A stretch of DNA of 64,000 bases from a bacterium (lineage in GTDB: Bacteria; Bacillota; Clostridia; Oscillospirales; Oscillospiraceae), in contig SFVC01000008.1 in the NCBI GenBank assembly GCA_004560375.1, forward strand, positions 10,237-74,236. The letters are read 5' to 3'. Both the position numbers and the translations under genes were made by a program. The notes beneath the pieces are model-generated. The model saw nothing but the letters and a program-made list of their open reading frames with translations, made no database searches and was not told where the DNA came from. Of this stretch, positions 1-7,742 are shown piece by piece. Numbering within the stretch: position 1 is the stretch's first letter; each line of letters opens with the position of its first letter.

Positions 1-1133
1 CCGTCAGCCTGGCCCCCATGGGGGAGGAGAAAAAAGCCGCTTCCAGCCTGCTGTCCTTTGGGCGGAAAACCCTGCGCTGCGCCTTCCTGTTCCAGAAGAA
101 CCCCCAGACCAGCGCCTGGACGGCCTCCCACGACAGGGGCCGGGAGTATCTGGAGGAGACGCTGGGGGACAGCGTTTCCGTCTCCTGCTACTACGATGTG
201 GATCCCCAGGGGGCGGACGCGGTGGTGGAGGAGGCGGTGGCCGCCGGGGCGGAGCTCATCTTCACCACCTCCGTCAGCTTGATTGACGCCACCCTGCGGG
301 TGGCGGTGAAGTACCCCAAGGTGCGTTTTTTGAACTGCTCCATCGACCAGCCCTATGTGAACGTGAAGGCCTACTACTGCCGGGTGTACGAGGCCAAGTT
401 CATCACCGGGGCCATCGCCGGGGCGCTGTGCAAGAACGGTCGGATCGGCTATGTGGGCAGCTACCCCATCCTGGGCGTGCCCGCCAGCATCAACGCCTTC
501 GCCCTGGGGGCCTCCCTCACCAACCCGGACGCCCGGATTACCCTGCGCTGGCACTGCCTGCCCGGGGACTATATGGAGGGCTTCCGGCGGCAGGGCATCT
601 GCCTGGTGAGCGACCGGGATCACATCGCGGAGCAGCCCGAGGGGGCCCAGGGCCTGGCCCGTCTGGGGGACGACGGCAAGCTGAAGCTGCTGGCCTCCCC
701 CAGTTGGCTGTGGGGGGAGTTCTACGTGCGGATGGTGCGGGAGTTCCTCCAGGATCCCCGGCGGATCCCCCTGGCGGGGGACAGCGAACGGGCCCTCAAC
801 TTCTGGTGGGGGATGAACAGCGGCGTGGTGGATCTGCGGTACAGCGACGATCTGCCCGACGGCGTCCGGGAGCTGGCCCGGATCCTCCAGACCGGCATCC
901 AGGCCGGGGCCATCCAGCCCTTCCAGCGGCGGATCACCGCCCAGGACGGGCAGCTCATCAACGACGGAAGCCGCCCCCTGTCCATGGAGGAGATCCTGAA
1001 GATGGACTGGCTGTGCGACCGGGTGGACGGCGCCCTGCCGGCCTATGAGGAGCTGCTCCCCGTGGCCCGGCCCACCGTCCGCCGCCTGGGCGTCCACCGG
1101 GAGCAGATCCCGCCGGAGGAGGCGAGCCTTTGA
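1..1133 (+). CDS. BMP/PnrA-like ABC substrate-binding-domain protein (5' end outside window)
   Basis: The frame is open from the first bases of the window, and the first ATG (position 18) has no ribosome binding site, so this is probably the C-terminal part of a longer gene. The visible 371 residues resemble the Bmp / PnrA / Med periplasmic-binding fold: a region describing retrieval of ligand from a cleft (FTTSVSLIDATL, then RFLNCSID), followed by GRIGYVGSYPILGVPASINAF, matching the family pattern KVGFVGG...N.F. There is no signal peptide in the visible part. Family members bind nucleosides or act as cytoplasmic regulators. The downstream metallophosphoesterase overlaps its stop codon, so the two are translationally coupled. 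The ligand cannot be read from the sequence. Confidence 0.75.
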   Translation, partial: VSLAPMGEEKKAASSLLSFGRKTLRCAFLFQKNPQTSAWTASHDRGREYLEETLGDSVSVSCYYDVDPQGADAVVEEAVAAGAELIFTTSVSLIDATLRVAVKYPKVRFLNCSIDQPYVNVKAYYCRVYEAKFITGAIAGALCKNGRIGYVGSYPILGVPASINAFALGASLTNPDARITLRWHCLPGDYMEGFRRQGICLVSDRDHIAEQPEGAQGLARLGDDGKLKLLASPSWLWGEFYVRMVREFLQDPRRIPLAGDSERALNFWWGMNSGVVDLRYSDDLPDGVRELARILQTGIQAGAIQPFQRRITAQDGQLINDGSRPLSMEEILKMDWLCDRVDGALPAYEELLPVARPTVRRLGVHREQIPPEEASL

Positions 1134-1768
1134 AGCTGCTGGTGATCTCGGACGCCGCCGACCCCGGCCTCTGGGACTATTTTGCCAAGGAGAAGCTGGG
1201 CGGGGCGGACGCCATTTTATCCTGTGGGGATCTGCCCGCCAGCTATCTCAGCTTCCTGGTAACCATGGGCAACATCCCCCTGTTCTACGTCCACGGCAAC
1301 CATGACGGAGCCTATGCCCGGAACCCGCCGGAGGGCTGCGACTGCATTGATGGGGAGATCGTCACCTTCCGGGGCTACCGGATCCTGGGCCTGGGGGGCA
1401 GCGTCCGGTACAGCCAGGGCCCCCACCAGTACACAGAGCGGGGGATGCGGCGGCGGATTGCCCGGCTGAGGGCCGGACTGAGCCGGGGCGGGGTGGACAT
1501 CCTGCTCACCCACGCCCCCGCCCAGGATCTGGGCGACCTGGCGGATCCCTGCCACCGGGGGTTCGCCTGCTTCCGGGAGCTGCTGGATCGCTACCACCCC
1601 CTGTACCACTGCTACGGGCACGTCCATTTGCAATATGTCCCCACACAGCCGCGGCTGCGGCAGTATGGGGACACCACGGTGGTGAACGCCTTCGGCAAGT
1701 ACCTCATCGAGCTGCCTGACCGGGAGGAGGCGCCCCGCCCCTGGTGGAAGCGGCTGGGAAAAGGGTAG
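1130..1768 (+). CDS. Metallophosphoesterase (calcineurin-like), variant first metal motif
   Basis: A 212-residue calcineurin-like phosphoesterase. The start is a TTG whose last two bases are shared with the stop of the upstream gene (TTGA), with GGAGGAGG just upstream. Visible motifs are CGD (about residue 32), GNHD (about 57), LTHAP (about 128) and YGHVH (about 166), which are the metal-binding blocks II to V of the family. Block I, normally DxH, reads SDAAD, so the usual histidine is absent. The substrate may be a phosphodiester or phosphomonoester and is unknown. It is followed by an 83-bp structured repeat rather than a classical terminator. Confidence 0.85.
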   Translation: MKLLVISDAADPGLWDYFAKEKLGGADAILSCGDLPASYLSFLVTMGNIPLFYVHGNHDGAYARNPPEGCDCIDGEIVTFRGYRILGLGGSVRYSQGPHQYTERGMRRRIARLRAGLSRGGVDILLTHAPAQDLGDLADPCHRGFACFRELLDRYHPLYHCYGHVHLQYVPTQPRLRQYGDTTVVNAFGKYLIELPDREEAPRPWWKRLGKG

Positions 1769-1800
1769 AGCGGCCCCACCCGCCGGCCCGGCGCAGCGCT

Positions 1801-1883
1801 TCGCGGTTGGAAACGAAAAAATTCCCTGCATCGCGCAGGTTCCGGCGAAGCCGGAACGGTCGCAATGCAGGGAATTTCTGAGC
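1801..1883 (-). repeat. 83-bp structured repeat, copy A
   Basis: Outer stem arms are at 1819-1831 and 1865-1877 (AAATTCCCTGCAT and its complement), with an inner hairpin TTCCGGC/GCCGGAA around 1839-1855. The flanks TCGCGGTTGG and TTTCTGAGC are shared with copy B at 4348-4430, which has the same length but a different outer stem that still pairs. It lies just downstream of the chemotaxis receptor stop codon on the minus strand. It could act as a terminator or an mRNA-stabilising structure. Confidence 0.7.
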
Positions 1884-1913
1884 TTTCTTGTGTTGACGGG
1901 AAAGATGCCCCGG

Positions 1914-3854
1914 TTAGTCGGAAGCCAGCGTAAACCCATCCACCAATTGCTTCAAGGTGTTCGCCTCGGCGGACAACTCCTCACTGGCGGCGGCGCTCTC
2001 CTGGGCGGTGGCGCTGTTGGTCTGCACCACGGAGGAGATCTGGTCGATGCCCTCGGTGACCTGGCCCAGGGCGGCGGTCTGGTTCTCCACGGCCTCCACC
2101 ACCAAATTCACCTGGGTGGTGACATTGCCCGCCAGCTTGTTGGTCTGCTCCAGAGACTCGGTCACCCGGCTCACCACCTGGCTGCCCTCCGAGACGGACA
2201 CGATGGAGCTCTCGATCAGATCCTTGGTGGCCTTGGCGGCCTCGTCGGACTTGGAGGCCAGGTTGCGAACCTCGTCGGCCACCACCGCGAAGCCCTTCCC
2301 GGCGGTGCCCGCGCGGGCGGCCTCCACGGCCGCGTTCAGCGCCAGGATATTGGTTTGGAACGCGATATTCTCAATGGTCGCGATGATCTTGGAGATCTCC
2401 TCCGACGAGGTGGAGATCCGCTCCATGGCGGTATTCAAATCTTTGACATACTCCACACTGGCACTCAGCTGGGCGCCGGTCAACCCCACGATCCTGCCCA
2501 CTTCCCCCGCGGCGGCCGCGGTCTTTTTCGCGCTGGCGGAAATGTCGTTGACGGTGGCCGCCAGCTCCTCGATGGAGCTGGCCTGATCCATGGAGCCCTG
2601 GCTCAGCGTCTGGGCGCCGGTGGACACCTGGCCGCTGGCCGAGGAGACCTGGCCGGCGGCGGAATCGATCTGCCGCATGGTGCCGCTCAGCTCCTGCTTC
2701 AGCGTTCGCATGGACAGCAGGATGCTTTGGAATCCACCCACATAGGCGTCCCGGTGGGGAGACTGGATGTCAAAGTTTTTGTTGGCCATTTCATTGAGCA
2801 GATAGCCAATATCGTCAATGATGGTGTTCAGCCCCGCCACCATAGCCGCGGTGGAGCGGGTCAGCTCCGCGGTCTCGTCCTGGCCGGTGGCCTGGGGAAC
2901 GGGGGACTTCAGATCGCCCTCCACCAGCAGCTTCATCCGCTCGGCGCAGGCCCGCATGGGTACGCTGATGTTGCTGGACAGCTTCAGGGCCACCACGATA
3001 GACGCGATGATGGAAACCACAACCACCAGCACGCTGATGAGGATGCCGAAGTATGTATTGGCCAGATAGTTGGACTTGGGCGTGGCCACAGCCAGGCTCC
3101 AGCCGTCGGTGCCGCCCACGGGGGCATAGGCCAGGAAGCGGGGCCCGTCCTCCGCTTTGATGGAGCCAAAGCCGTTTTTGCCCTGACGCATGGCCGCGTG
3201 GAGCTCGGCCCGGCTTTTCAGGGAGGGGTCGCTCTGGGCCTCCCGCTCAATGTTCTGGGTGGTGATGGTGTCCAGCGTGATGTCGGCGATGGTGTCGCCG
3301 GACTTGTTGATCATGTAGGCCCGGCAGTTGTCCCCGATCTGGATGGAGGAGACGATATCATTCAGGAAGGTCTCCGGGGGCACAAAGTAGACCACGCCCA
3401 CGATACCGGCCCCGCGGCTCCCGTCCGCGTAGAGGGGCGCGGCCACCATGATGGATAGCGCCCCGGTGATCTTACTGACCAGCGGCTCAGAGACATAGAC
3501 ATTGCCCTGCATGGCCTGCTTTACGTATTCCCGATCCGAGTAGTCATTGCCGTCGAAAATGCTGATGCCGTCGGCGCCGATGACGTTGCCGCGCTGGAAG
3601 CCGTGCATGGACACGCGCTCGTCGATGATGGCGCGCTTTTCCTCCAAGGGCGTATCATCGTCTGACAGCTGCGGAATGCAGCCGGTGTCCATGGCCACAT
3701 TCTTATAGGCGGTCAGCTCCTGCTCAATGCGCTGCGCCGCCAGCACCGCCGTTTCGCTCATCATCTCGTCCACGGTGGCGACCGTGCTCCGGTAGCTCAG
3801 GGCGCTGCTGGCCGCCCCCACCGCGATCAATGCGGTCAGGACGGTTGCCATCAA
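1914..3854 (-). CDS. Methyl-accepting chemotaxis protein (N-terminus frameshifted)
   Basis: A chemoreceptor with a first membrane segment at the N-terminus, an extracytoplasmic double-Cache sensor (about residues 25-260), a second membrane helix (about 268-291), a HAMP domain, and a cytoplasmic signalling domain with the hairpin tip NILALNAAVEAARAG. No CheR-binding pentapeptide is seen at the C-terminus. The open frame begins at TTG 3854 / ATG 3851, which lacks a ribosome binding site. Just upstream an ATG at 3886 with GAGGTG spacing encodes MKSIRKK and then stops at 3851. One extra A in the A6 run (3866-3871) would join the two into MKSIRKKITICLMATVL, a typical receptor N-terminus. Either the sequence has lost one base or the tract is variable. 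It is transcribed from a good sigma-A promoter at 3948-3977. Confidence 0.9.
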   Translation of the reverse strand: MMATVLTALIAVGAASSALSYRSTVATVDEMMSETAVLAAQRIEQELTAYKNVAMDTGCIPQLSDDDTPLEEKRAIIDERVSMHGFQRGNVIGADGISIFDGNDYSDREYVKQAMQGNVYVSEPLVSKITGALSIMVAAPLYADGSRGAGIVGVVYFVPPETFLNDIVSSIQIGDNCRAYMINKSGDTIADITLDTITTQNIEREAQSDPSLKSRAELHAAMRQGKNGFGSIKAEDGPRFLAYAPVGGTDGWSLAVATPKSNYLANTYFGILISVLVVVVSIIASIVVALKLSSNISVPMRACAERMKLLVEGDLKSPVPQATGQDETAELTRSTAAMVAGLNTIIDDIGYLLNEMANKNFDIQSPHRDAYVGGFQSILLSMRTLKQELSGTMRQIDSAAGQVSSASGQVSTGAQTLSQGSMDQASSIEELAATVNDISASAKKTAAAAGEVGRIVGLTGAQLSASVEYVKDLNTAMERISTSSEEISKIIATIENIAFQTNILALNAAVEAARAGTAGKGFAVVADEVRNLASKSDEAAKATKDLIESSIVSVSEGSQVVSRVTESLEQTNKLAGNVTTQVNLVVEAVENQTAALGQVTEGIDQISSVVQTNSATAQESAAASEELSAEANTLKQLVDGFTLASD

Positions 3855-3886
3855 GCATATTGTAATTTTTTACGAATGCTTTTCAT
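3851..3886 (-). other. Detached start of the chemotaxis receptor (A6 tract, frame break)
   Basis: ATG at 3886-3884 is preceded by GAGGTG and codes for M-K-S-I-R-K-K before reading out of frame into a TGA at 3853-3851. The break lies in a run of six A on the coding strand (3871-3866). Restoring a seventh A gives an uninterrupted receptor frame. Confidence 0.8.
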
Positions 3887-3947
3887 CTCTTTTCACCTCA
3901 ACATTATTGTTCCGAAGCCGTTTTTCTCCTTATGGGAGCTTATATCC

Positions 3948-3977
3948 ATTATAGGATCTGACCGGTTGGCCTGTCAA
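3948..3977 (-). promoter_or_regulatory. Sigma-A-type promoter of the chemotaxis receptor
   Basis: On the minus strand, TTGACA (3977-3972) and TATAAT (3953-3948) are separated by 18 bp. Both hexamers match the consensus exactly. The leader to the GAGGTG ribosome site is about 50 nt. Confidence 0.8.
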
Positions 3978-4268
3978 TAAATTTTCCCAATGGATCTACT
4001 TAATTTCACCGCATTCCAAAAAGATGTCATTTGAACCCATTGAAGCAAAATCCCCCTGTTTCATTCCTCCTATTAAAAAATCCTATGTCAAATCTCTGCT
4101 TAAGAGATCAAATACAGAATACATGACAGTTTTATTTCCTTGAGCTACTGTTTCTGCACAGCACGAAGGGCTCTCACCTGTGTATTTTGCCACAAAAACG
4201 GCAAAACCCGCACATAGTAACCTATGCACAGGTTTTGTCCAATTTGAATTCAGCTGACAATGAGTTTA
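3978..4268. other. AT-rich intergenic stretch without a recognisable gene
   Basis: This stretch is clearly richer in A and T than the surrounding GC-rich DNA. The reading frames crossing it have no ribosome site and no family resemblance. Apart from short repeats such as CACATAG..CTATGCAC I see no defined element. It separates the receptor promoter from the hairpin array behind tRNA-Leu. Confidence 0.6.
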
Positions 4269-4357
4269 CAAAAAAGATCCGGGCGCAGCCCGGATCCCAG
4301 GCCGCCCACAGGGCGGCCTGCCCCAACCGCGAGCCCAGCCCAGCGGGTCGCGGTTGG
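4269..4357 (-). terminator. Three-hairpin array ending in a Rho-independent terminator of tRNA-Leu
   Basis: Read on the minus strand downstream of the tRNA: stem CCAACCGCG (4323-4331 with 4349-4357), stem CAGGCCGCCC (4298-4307 with 4311-4320), and stem GATCCGGGC (4276-4284 with 4288-4296) followed by a run of T (4275-4269). The last hairpin is a textbook terminator. The others are perfectly paired and unusually numerous for a single tRNA. Confidence 0.75.
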
Positions 4358-4430
4358 AAGCGAAGAAATACCCGCCAGAGTGCAGTTTTCGGCGAAGCCG
4401 GAAACGGAACGGTGGCGGGTATTTCTGAGC
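4348..4430 (-). repeat. 83-bp structured repeat, copy B
   Basis: Same length and flanks as copy A at 1801-1883. The outer stem is GAAATACCCGCCA (4365-4377) with TGGCGGGTATTTC (4413-4425), around an inner TTTCGGC / GCCGGAAA hairpin. The stem bases differ from copy A on both arms and still pair. Its end touches the encoded CCA of tRNA-Leu. Confidence 0.7.
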
Positions 4431-4517
4431 TGGTGCGCGAGGCGGGAGTCGAACCCGCACGCCCTTGCGAGCACTGGCACCTGAAGCCAGCGAGTCTACC
4501 AATTCCACCACTCGCGC
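4431..4517 (-). tRNA. tRNA-Leu (anticodon CAG)
   Basis: An 87-nt class II tRNA. The acceptor stem GCGCGAG pairs with CTCGCGC and is followed by encoded ACCA. The anticodon arm CTGGC-TTCAGGT-GCCAG gives anticodon CAG, the variable arm is long, and the T arm carries GGTTCGA. It has its own consensus-like promoter and a terminator array downstream. Confidence 0.97.
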
Positions 4518-4545
4518 GAATGGTTTGGCGCTTAACGCATGACCT

Positions 4546-4574
4546 ATCATAGCACGGCCTCCGCCCGTTGTCAA
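4546..4574 (-). promoter_or_regulatory. Promoter of tRNA-Leu
   Basis: TTGACA (4574-4569), 17-bp spacer, TATGAT (4551-4546) on the minus strand, ending about 28 bp before the mature tRNA 5' end. Confidence 0.8.
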
Positions 4575-4608
4575 CAGTTTTTTTCGCCCTCATCCGCAAA
4601 AATAATGA

Positions 4609-4637
4609 TGGCAATCCCACCCCGCCTGTGGTACAAT
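4609..4637 (+). promoter_or_regulatory. Promoter of the dehydratase/activase operon
   Basis: TGGCAA (4609-4614), 17-bp spacer ending in CTGTGG, TACAAT (4632-4637). The -35 is weak and the extended -10 is strong. The first gene starts about 50 nt downstream. Confidence 0.6.
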
Positions 4638-4687
4638 ACTTCCATTATTGCCCCACAGTCTACACGAAAATGACGAGGATTCTGTCT

Positions 4688-5620
4688 ATGGAATACGAAC
4701 CCGTAAAAATCGGCCTTCCCCGGGCCCTGCTCTACGCCCGCTGCCGGGTGCTGTGGCGGGCCTTCTTCCAGGCGCTGGGCGTGGACACCGTCACCAGCCC
4801 CCCCACCGACCGGGAGATCCAGGAGCGGGGCTCCGCCCTGGCCATCGACGAGGCCTGCCTCTCCCTGAAGATCTATCTGGGCCACGTCCAGGCCCTGGTG
4901 GGCCAGTGCGACTATATCCTGGTGCCCCGGGTGAGCAACTACGGGCGTCACCGCAGTATGTGCACCCGCTTTGAGTCCACCCCCGATCTGGTGCGCGCCG
5001 TCTTTCGGGACAGTGATCAGCAGTTTCTCTCCTATGAGATCGACCAGGAGATGGCCGGCAAGTCGGAGGAGGCCGCCTTCCTGGAGCTGGGCCGGGCCCT
5101 GGGCCGCCCCCAAAAGGCGGTACGCCGGGCCTACCGTCTGGCGAAAAAGGCGGATCTGGCCCACCACAAGGAGCGGGTGCGGAAGCAGGAGCAGCTCCTC
5201 AAGCAGGAGGGGCTGAAGGTACTGCTGGCCGCCCACAGCTATGTGGCGGAGGATGCCTCCATGGGCCGCACCGTCACCGACTACCTGAAAAAGGCGGGGG
5301 TGATCCCCCTGCGGGCGGATCTGGTGGATCGGGACGCCGCCCTCAAGCGCAGCCGTGAGCTGTCCCCCACCTGCAAGTGGGAGATCAGCCGGGAGATTTT
5401 GGGCGGTATCGTCCTGCTCCGGGATCAGGTGGACGGCATCATCCTCCTCAGCGCCTTCCCCTGCGGCCCCGACGCCATGGTGAACGAGCTCATCACCCGC
5501 CGTGTGGCGGGCGTGCCCGTCCTCAACCTGGTGATGGACGCCCAGAGCGGCACCGCCGGGGTGGAGACCCGGCTGGAGAGCTTCATCGACATCATCCGGT
5601 TTCAAAGGGGGGAGCTGTAA
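4688..5620 (+). CDS. Acyl-CoA dehydratase activase-related protein, COG3580/DUF2229 type
   Basis: A 310-residue protein matching the DUF2229 part of large acyl-CoA dehydratase activase-related proteins: IGLPRALLYARCRVLWRAFF at the N-terminus, then EACLSLKIYLGH and VPRVSNYGR. The ATG at 4688 is chosen because GAGGA lies at a suitable distance; the frame is open further upstream but no better start is seen. It directly abuts the next gene (stop and ATG adjacent) and forms an operon with two related genes. The exact reaction is unknown. Relatives sit in the 2-hydroxyglutaryl-CoA dehydratase superfamily, where an ATP-driven activase injects an electron into an iron-sulfur dehydratase. In other Clostridia the three domains are commonly fused in one long polypeptide. 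Confidence 0.8.
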   Translation: MEYEPVKIGLPRALLYARCRVLWRAFFQALGVDTVTSPPTDREIQERGSALAIDEACLSLKIYLGHVQALVGQCDYILVPRVSNYGRHRSMCTRFESTPDLVRAVFRDSDQQFLSYEIDQEMAGKSEEAAFLELGRALGRPQKAVRRAYRLAKKADLAHHKERVRKQEQLLKQEGLKVLLAAHSYVAEDASMGRTVTDYLKKAGVIPLRADLVDRDAALKRSRELSPTCKWEISREILGGIVLLRDQVDGIILLSAFPCGPDAMVNELITRRVAGVPVLNLVMDAQSGTAGVETRLESFIDIIRFQRGEL

Positions 5621-6700
5621 ATGGCGGAGGCAAAGACAAGGAGCGTCTCCTTTCCCCGGTACGCGGAGTACAACTGCGCCTTCAAATACATCGTGGAGCA
5701 GGCCCTGGATTGCAAATACGTCATGCCTCCCCCCCTCACCAAGCGCACCATGGATCTGGGCACCAAGTACAGCCCCGACTTCGTGTGCACCCCCTTCAAA
5801 ACCATGCTGGGCAACCTGATCGAGGCCTTGGAGGCCGGGGCGGACACCCTGATCATGACTCACGGCCTGTGCCGTTTAGGCTACTACGGGGAGCTGCTGG
5901 AGCAGATCCTGCGGGATCTGGGCTATCAGTTTGAATTCATCAACCTGTCCGAATACGATATGTCCAAGAAGAAAGAGTATCTCCGCATCGTCCGCCGGTT
6001 CAACCCCAAGGTGAACCCCGCCCGGTTCCTGGCCCGGTTCCTGGAGGGGGTGCGTATGGTGGAGTATCTGGACGAGATCACCGCCCTGTACTATCAAAAC
6101 TGCGGCTTTGACGCCATGGACGGGGCCTACCACCGATCCTATCAAGAGTTCCTCACCGCCCTGTACACCGCCCAGGGCCGCTCCGACATTGAGTCCGCCT
6201 ACCGGGCGGTACGCCGGGCCTTCTCCTCCACCCGGCTGGACAAGCCCCAGCGGCCCCTGCGGGTGGGCGTCGTGGGGGAGTTCTACACCGTCATGGACAG
6301 CTTCTCCAACCTGGAGCTGGAGCGGAAGCTGGCGGACATGGGGGTGGAGGTGCACCGCTGGATGAACGTCACCAACCAGTTCCTGCGGTACGGCAGCGGG
6401 CAGAAGAACCTGCGGGTGAAGATCCGGGATCTGTGCCGGTACGACATGGGCCCTACCTCCACCGCCAACATCTGGTACGCCCGGGAGTGCGCCGAGCGGG
6501 GCTTTGACGGCATTGTCCACGTGAAGTCCGCCGCCTGCACCCCGGAGATCGACGTGATGCCCGTCCTCCAGAACATCGGGGAGGACTACAAAATCCCGGT
6601 GCTCTACCTGACCTATGACGCCCAGACCAGCGACGTGGGGCTCATGACCCGGCTGGAGGCGTTTTACGACATGATCCACATGAGAAAGAAGGTGCTTTGA
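5621..6700 (+). CDS. 2-hydroxyacyl-CoA dehydratase-like (HgdB superfamily, COG3581) protein
   Basis: A 359-residue protein of the HgdB-like superfamily that carries iron-sulfur clusters in dehydratases. Conserved-looking cysteines occur in YNCAFKY, LDCKYV, FVCTPFK, HGLCRLGYYG, RDLCRYD, RECAERG and SAACTPEI, enough to bind one or more clusters. The ATG follows the previous stop without a gap. The next gene begins 1 nt after this stop, implying one transcript and matched stoichiometry. The separate HgdA-type alpha subunit of known dehydratases is not in the neighbourhood, so this is unlikely to be a classical glutamate-fermentation dehydratase. Confidence 0.8.
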   Translation: MAEAKTRSVSFPRYAEYNCAFKYIVEQALDCKYVMPPPLTKRTMDLGTKYSPDFVCTPFKTMLGNLIEALEAGADTLIMTHGLCRLGYYGELLEQILRDLGYQFEFINLSEYDMSKKKEYLRIVRRFNPKVNPARFLARFLEGVRMVEYLDEITALYYQNCGFDAMDGAYHRSYQEFLTALYTAQGRSDIESAYRAVRRAFSSTRLDKPQRPLRVGVVGEFYTVMDSFSNLELERKLADMGVEVHRWMNVTNQFLRYGSGQKNLRVKIRDLCRYDMGPTSTANIWYARECAERGFDGIVHVKSAACTPEIDVMPVLQNIGEDYKIPVLYLTYDAQTSDVGLMTRLEAFYDMIHMRKKVL

Positions 6701-6701
6701 C

Positions 6702-7652
6702 TTGGAACACGCGTATTTAGGGGTGGATGTGGGCTCCATCTCCACCAAGGGCGTGATCATCGACAAAGAGAACAACATTCTGGCCAGCCAGTATATCTGG
6801 ACCCAGGGTAACCCCATCGGCGCGGTGAAGGAGCTGGTGGGCCTGCTGGAAAAGCAGTTTGACAAAGCCAAGTATGAGATCGTGGCCACCGGCACCACCG
6901 GCTCCGCCCGGAAGCTGGTGGGGGCCATCCTGGGGGCCACCATGGTGAAGAACGAGATCACCGCCCACGCCGTGGGCACCACCGCCTTCTACCCCGACGT
7001 GCGTACCATCCTGGAGATCGGGGGGCAGGACTCCAAGATCATCCTGGTGGAGAACGGGGTGGCCGTCGACTACGCCATGAATACCCTGTGCGCCGCGGGC
7101 ACCGGGGCCTTTCTGTCCAGCCAGGCCAAGCGGCTGGGCATCGAGGTGGAGGAGATGGGGGACTACGCCCTGCGCTCCACCCACCCCACCCAGATCGCCG
7201 CCCGGTGCACCGTCTTCGCCGAGTCCGACCTGGTGCACAAGATCCAGATGGGCCACCCCCGGGAGGACATCATCGCCGGCGTTTGCAACGCGGTGGCGGC
7301 CAACTACCTGAACAACGTGGGCAAGGGCAAGAAGATCGTCTCCCCGGTGGTGTTCCAGGGAGGCGTCAGCAAGAACAAGGGCGTGGTGGCTGCCTTTGAG
7401 CGTACCCTGGGCTGCCCGGTGATCGTGGATCCCAACGGCCACCTGATGGGGGCCATCGGCGCCGCCATTTTGGCCCGCAAGGGCAGCGGGCGGCACGTGT
7501 TCGACTTCTCTGTGGAGAACATGGACTTCCGCACCCGGGAGGCGGGCTGCGGCGGCTGTCCCAACCAGTGTGAGATCATCTGCGTCTACCGGGGGGACGA
7601 GCTTATCGACTCCTGGGGCAACCGCTGCGAGCGGGGGGCCGCTGTGCGGTGA
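6702..7652 (+). CDS. Acyl-CoA dehydratase activase (BadF/BadG/HgdC ATPase)
   Basis: A 316-residue ASKHA-fold ATPase. LGVDVGSISTKGVI is the phosphate-1 loop and EIGGQDSK the phosphate-2 loop. The two cysteines that hold the bridging 4Fe-4S cluster of the HgdC dimer are visible in NTLCAAGTGAF and AARCTVFAESD. An extra cysteine-rich tail, CGGCPNQCEIIC (about residues 285-297), is not part of the minimal activase and suggests a further metal site. The start is TTG at 6702 with AAGAAGGTG upstream; no better ATG exists. It is the last gene of the trio and presumably transfers low-potential electrons to the upstream HgdB-like protein at the cost of ATP. Confidence 0.88.
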   Translation: MEHAYLGVDVGSISTKGVIIDKENNILASQYIWTQGNPIGAVKELVGLLEKQFDKAKYEIVATGTTGSARKLVGAILGATMVKNEITAHAVGTTAFYPDVRTILEIGGQDSKIILVENGVAVDYAMNTLCAAGTGAFLSSQAKRLGIEVEEMGDYALRSTHPTQIAARCTVFAESDLVHKIQMGHPREDIIAGVCNAVAANYLNNVGKGKKIVSPVVFQGGVSKNKGVVAAFERTLGCPVIVDPNGHLMGAIGAAILARKGSGRHVFDFSVENMDFRTREAGCGGCPNQCEIICVYRGDELIDSWGNRCERGAAVR

Positions 7653-7657
7653 CCGCC

Positions 7658-7687
7658 TTGACAAGCCGGGGCGGAACGTGGTATTCT
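7658..7687 (+). promoter_or_regulatory. valS promoter
   Basis: TTGACA (7658-7663), 18-bp spacer ending in CGTGG, TATTCT (7682-7687). It lies immediately after the stop codon of the activase gene. Confidence 0.75.
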
Positions 7688-7721
7688 ATAGTGTAAATCC
7701 CGCGAAAAAGGTTGTGACTAT

Positions 7722-7742
7722 CCGCCCCTTGGGGCGGTTTTT
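7722..7742 (+). terminator. Rho-independent hairpin in the valS leader
   Basis: Perfect stem CCGCCCC / GGGGCGG with a two-base loop and five T, lying between the valS promoter and the AGGAGG ribosome site. It can terminate the upstream operon but also lies inside the valS transcript, so it may attenuate valS. No T-box specifier stem or T-box sequence is recognisable in the short leader. Confidence 0.7.

Noticed and set aside
4187..4552. Plus-strand ORF crossing the tRNA-Leu gene
   Set aside because: It overlaps a clear tRNA and palindromic elements and has no ribosome site.
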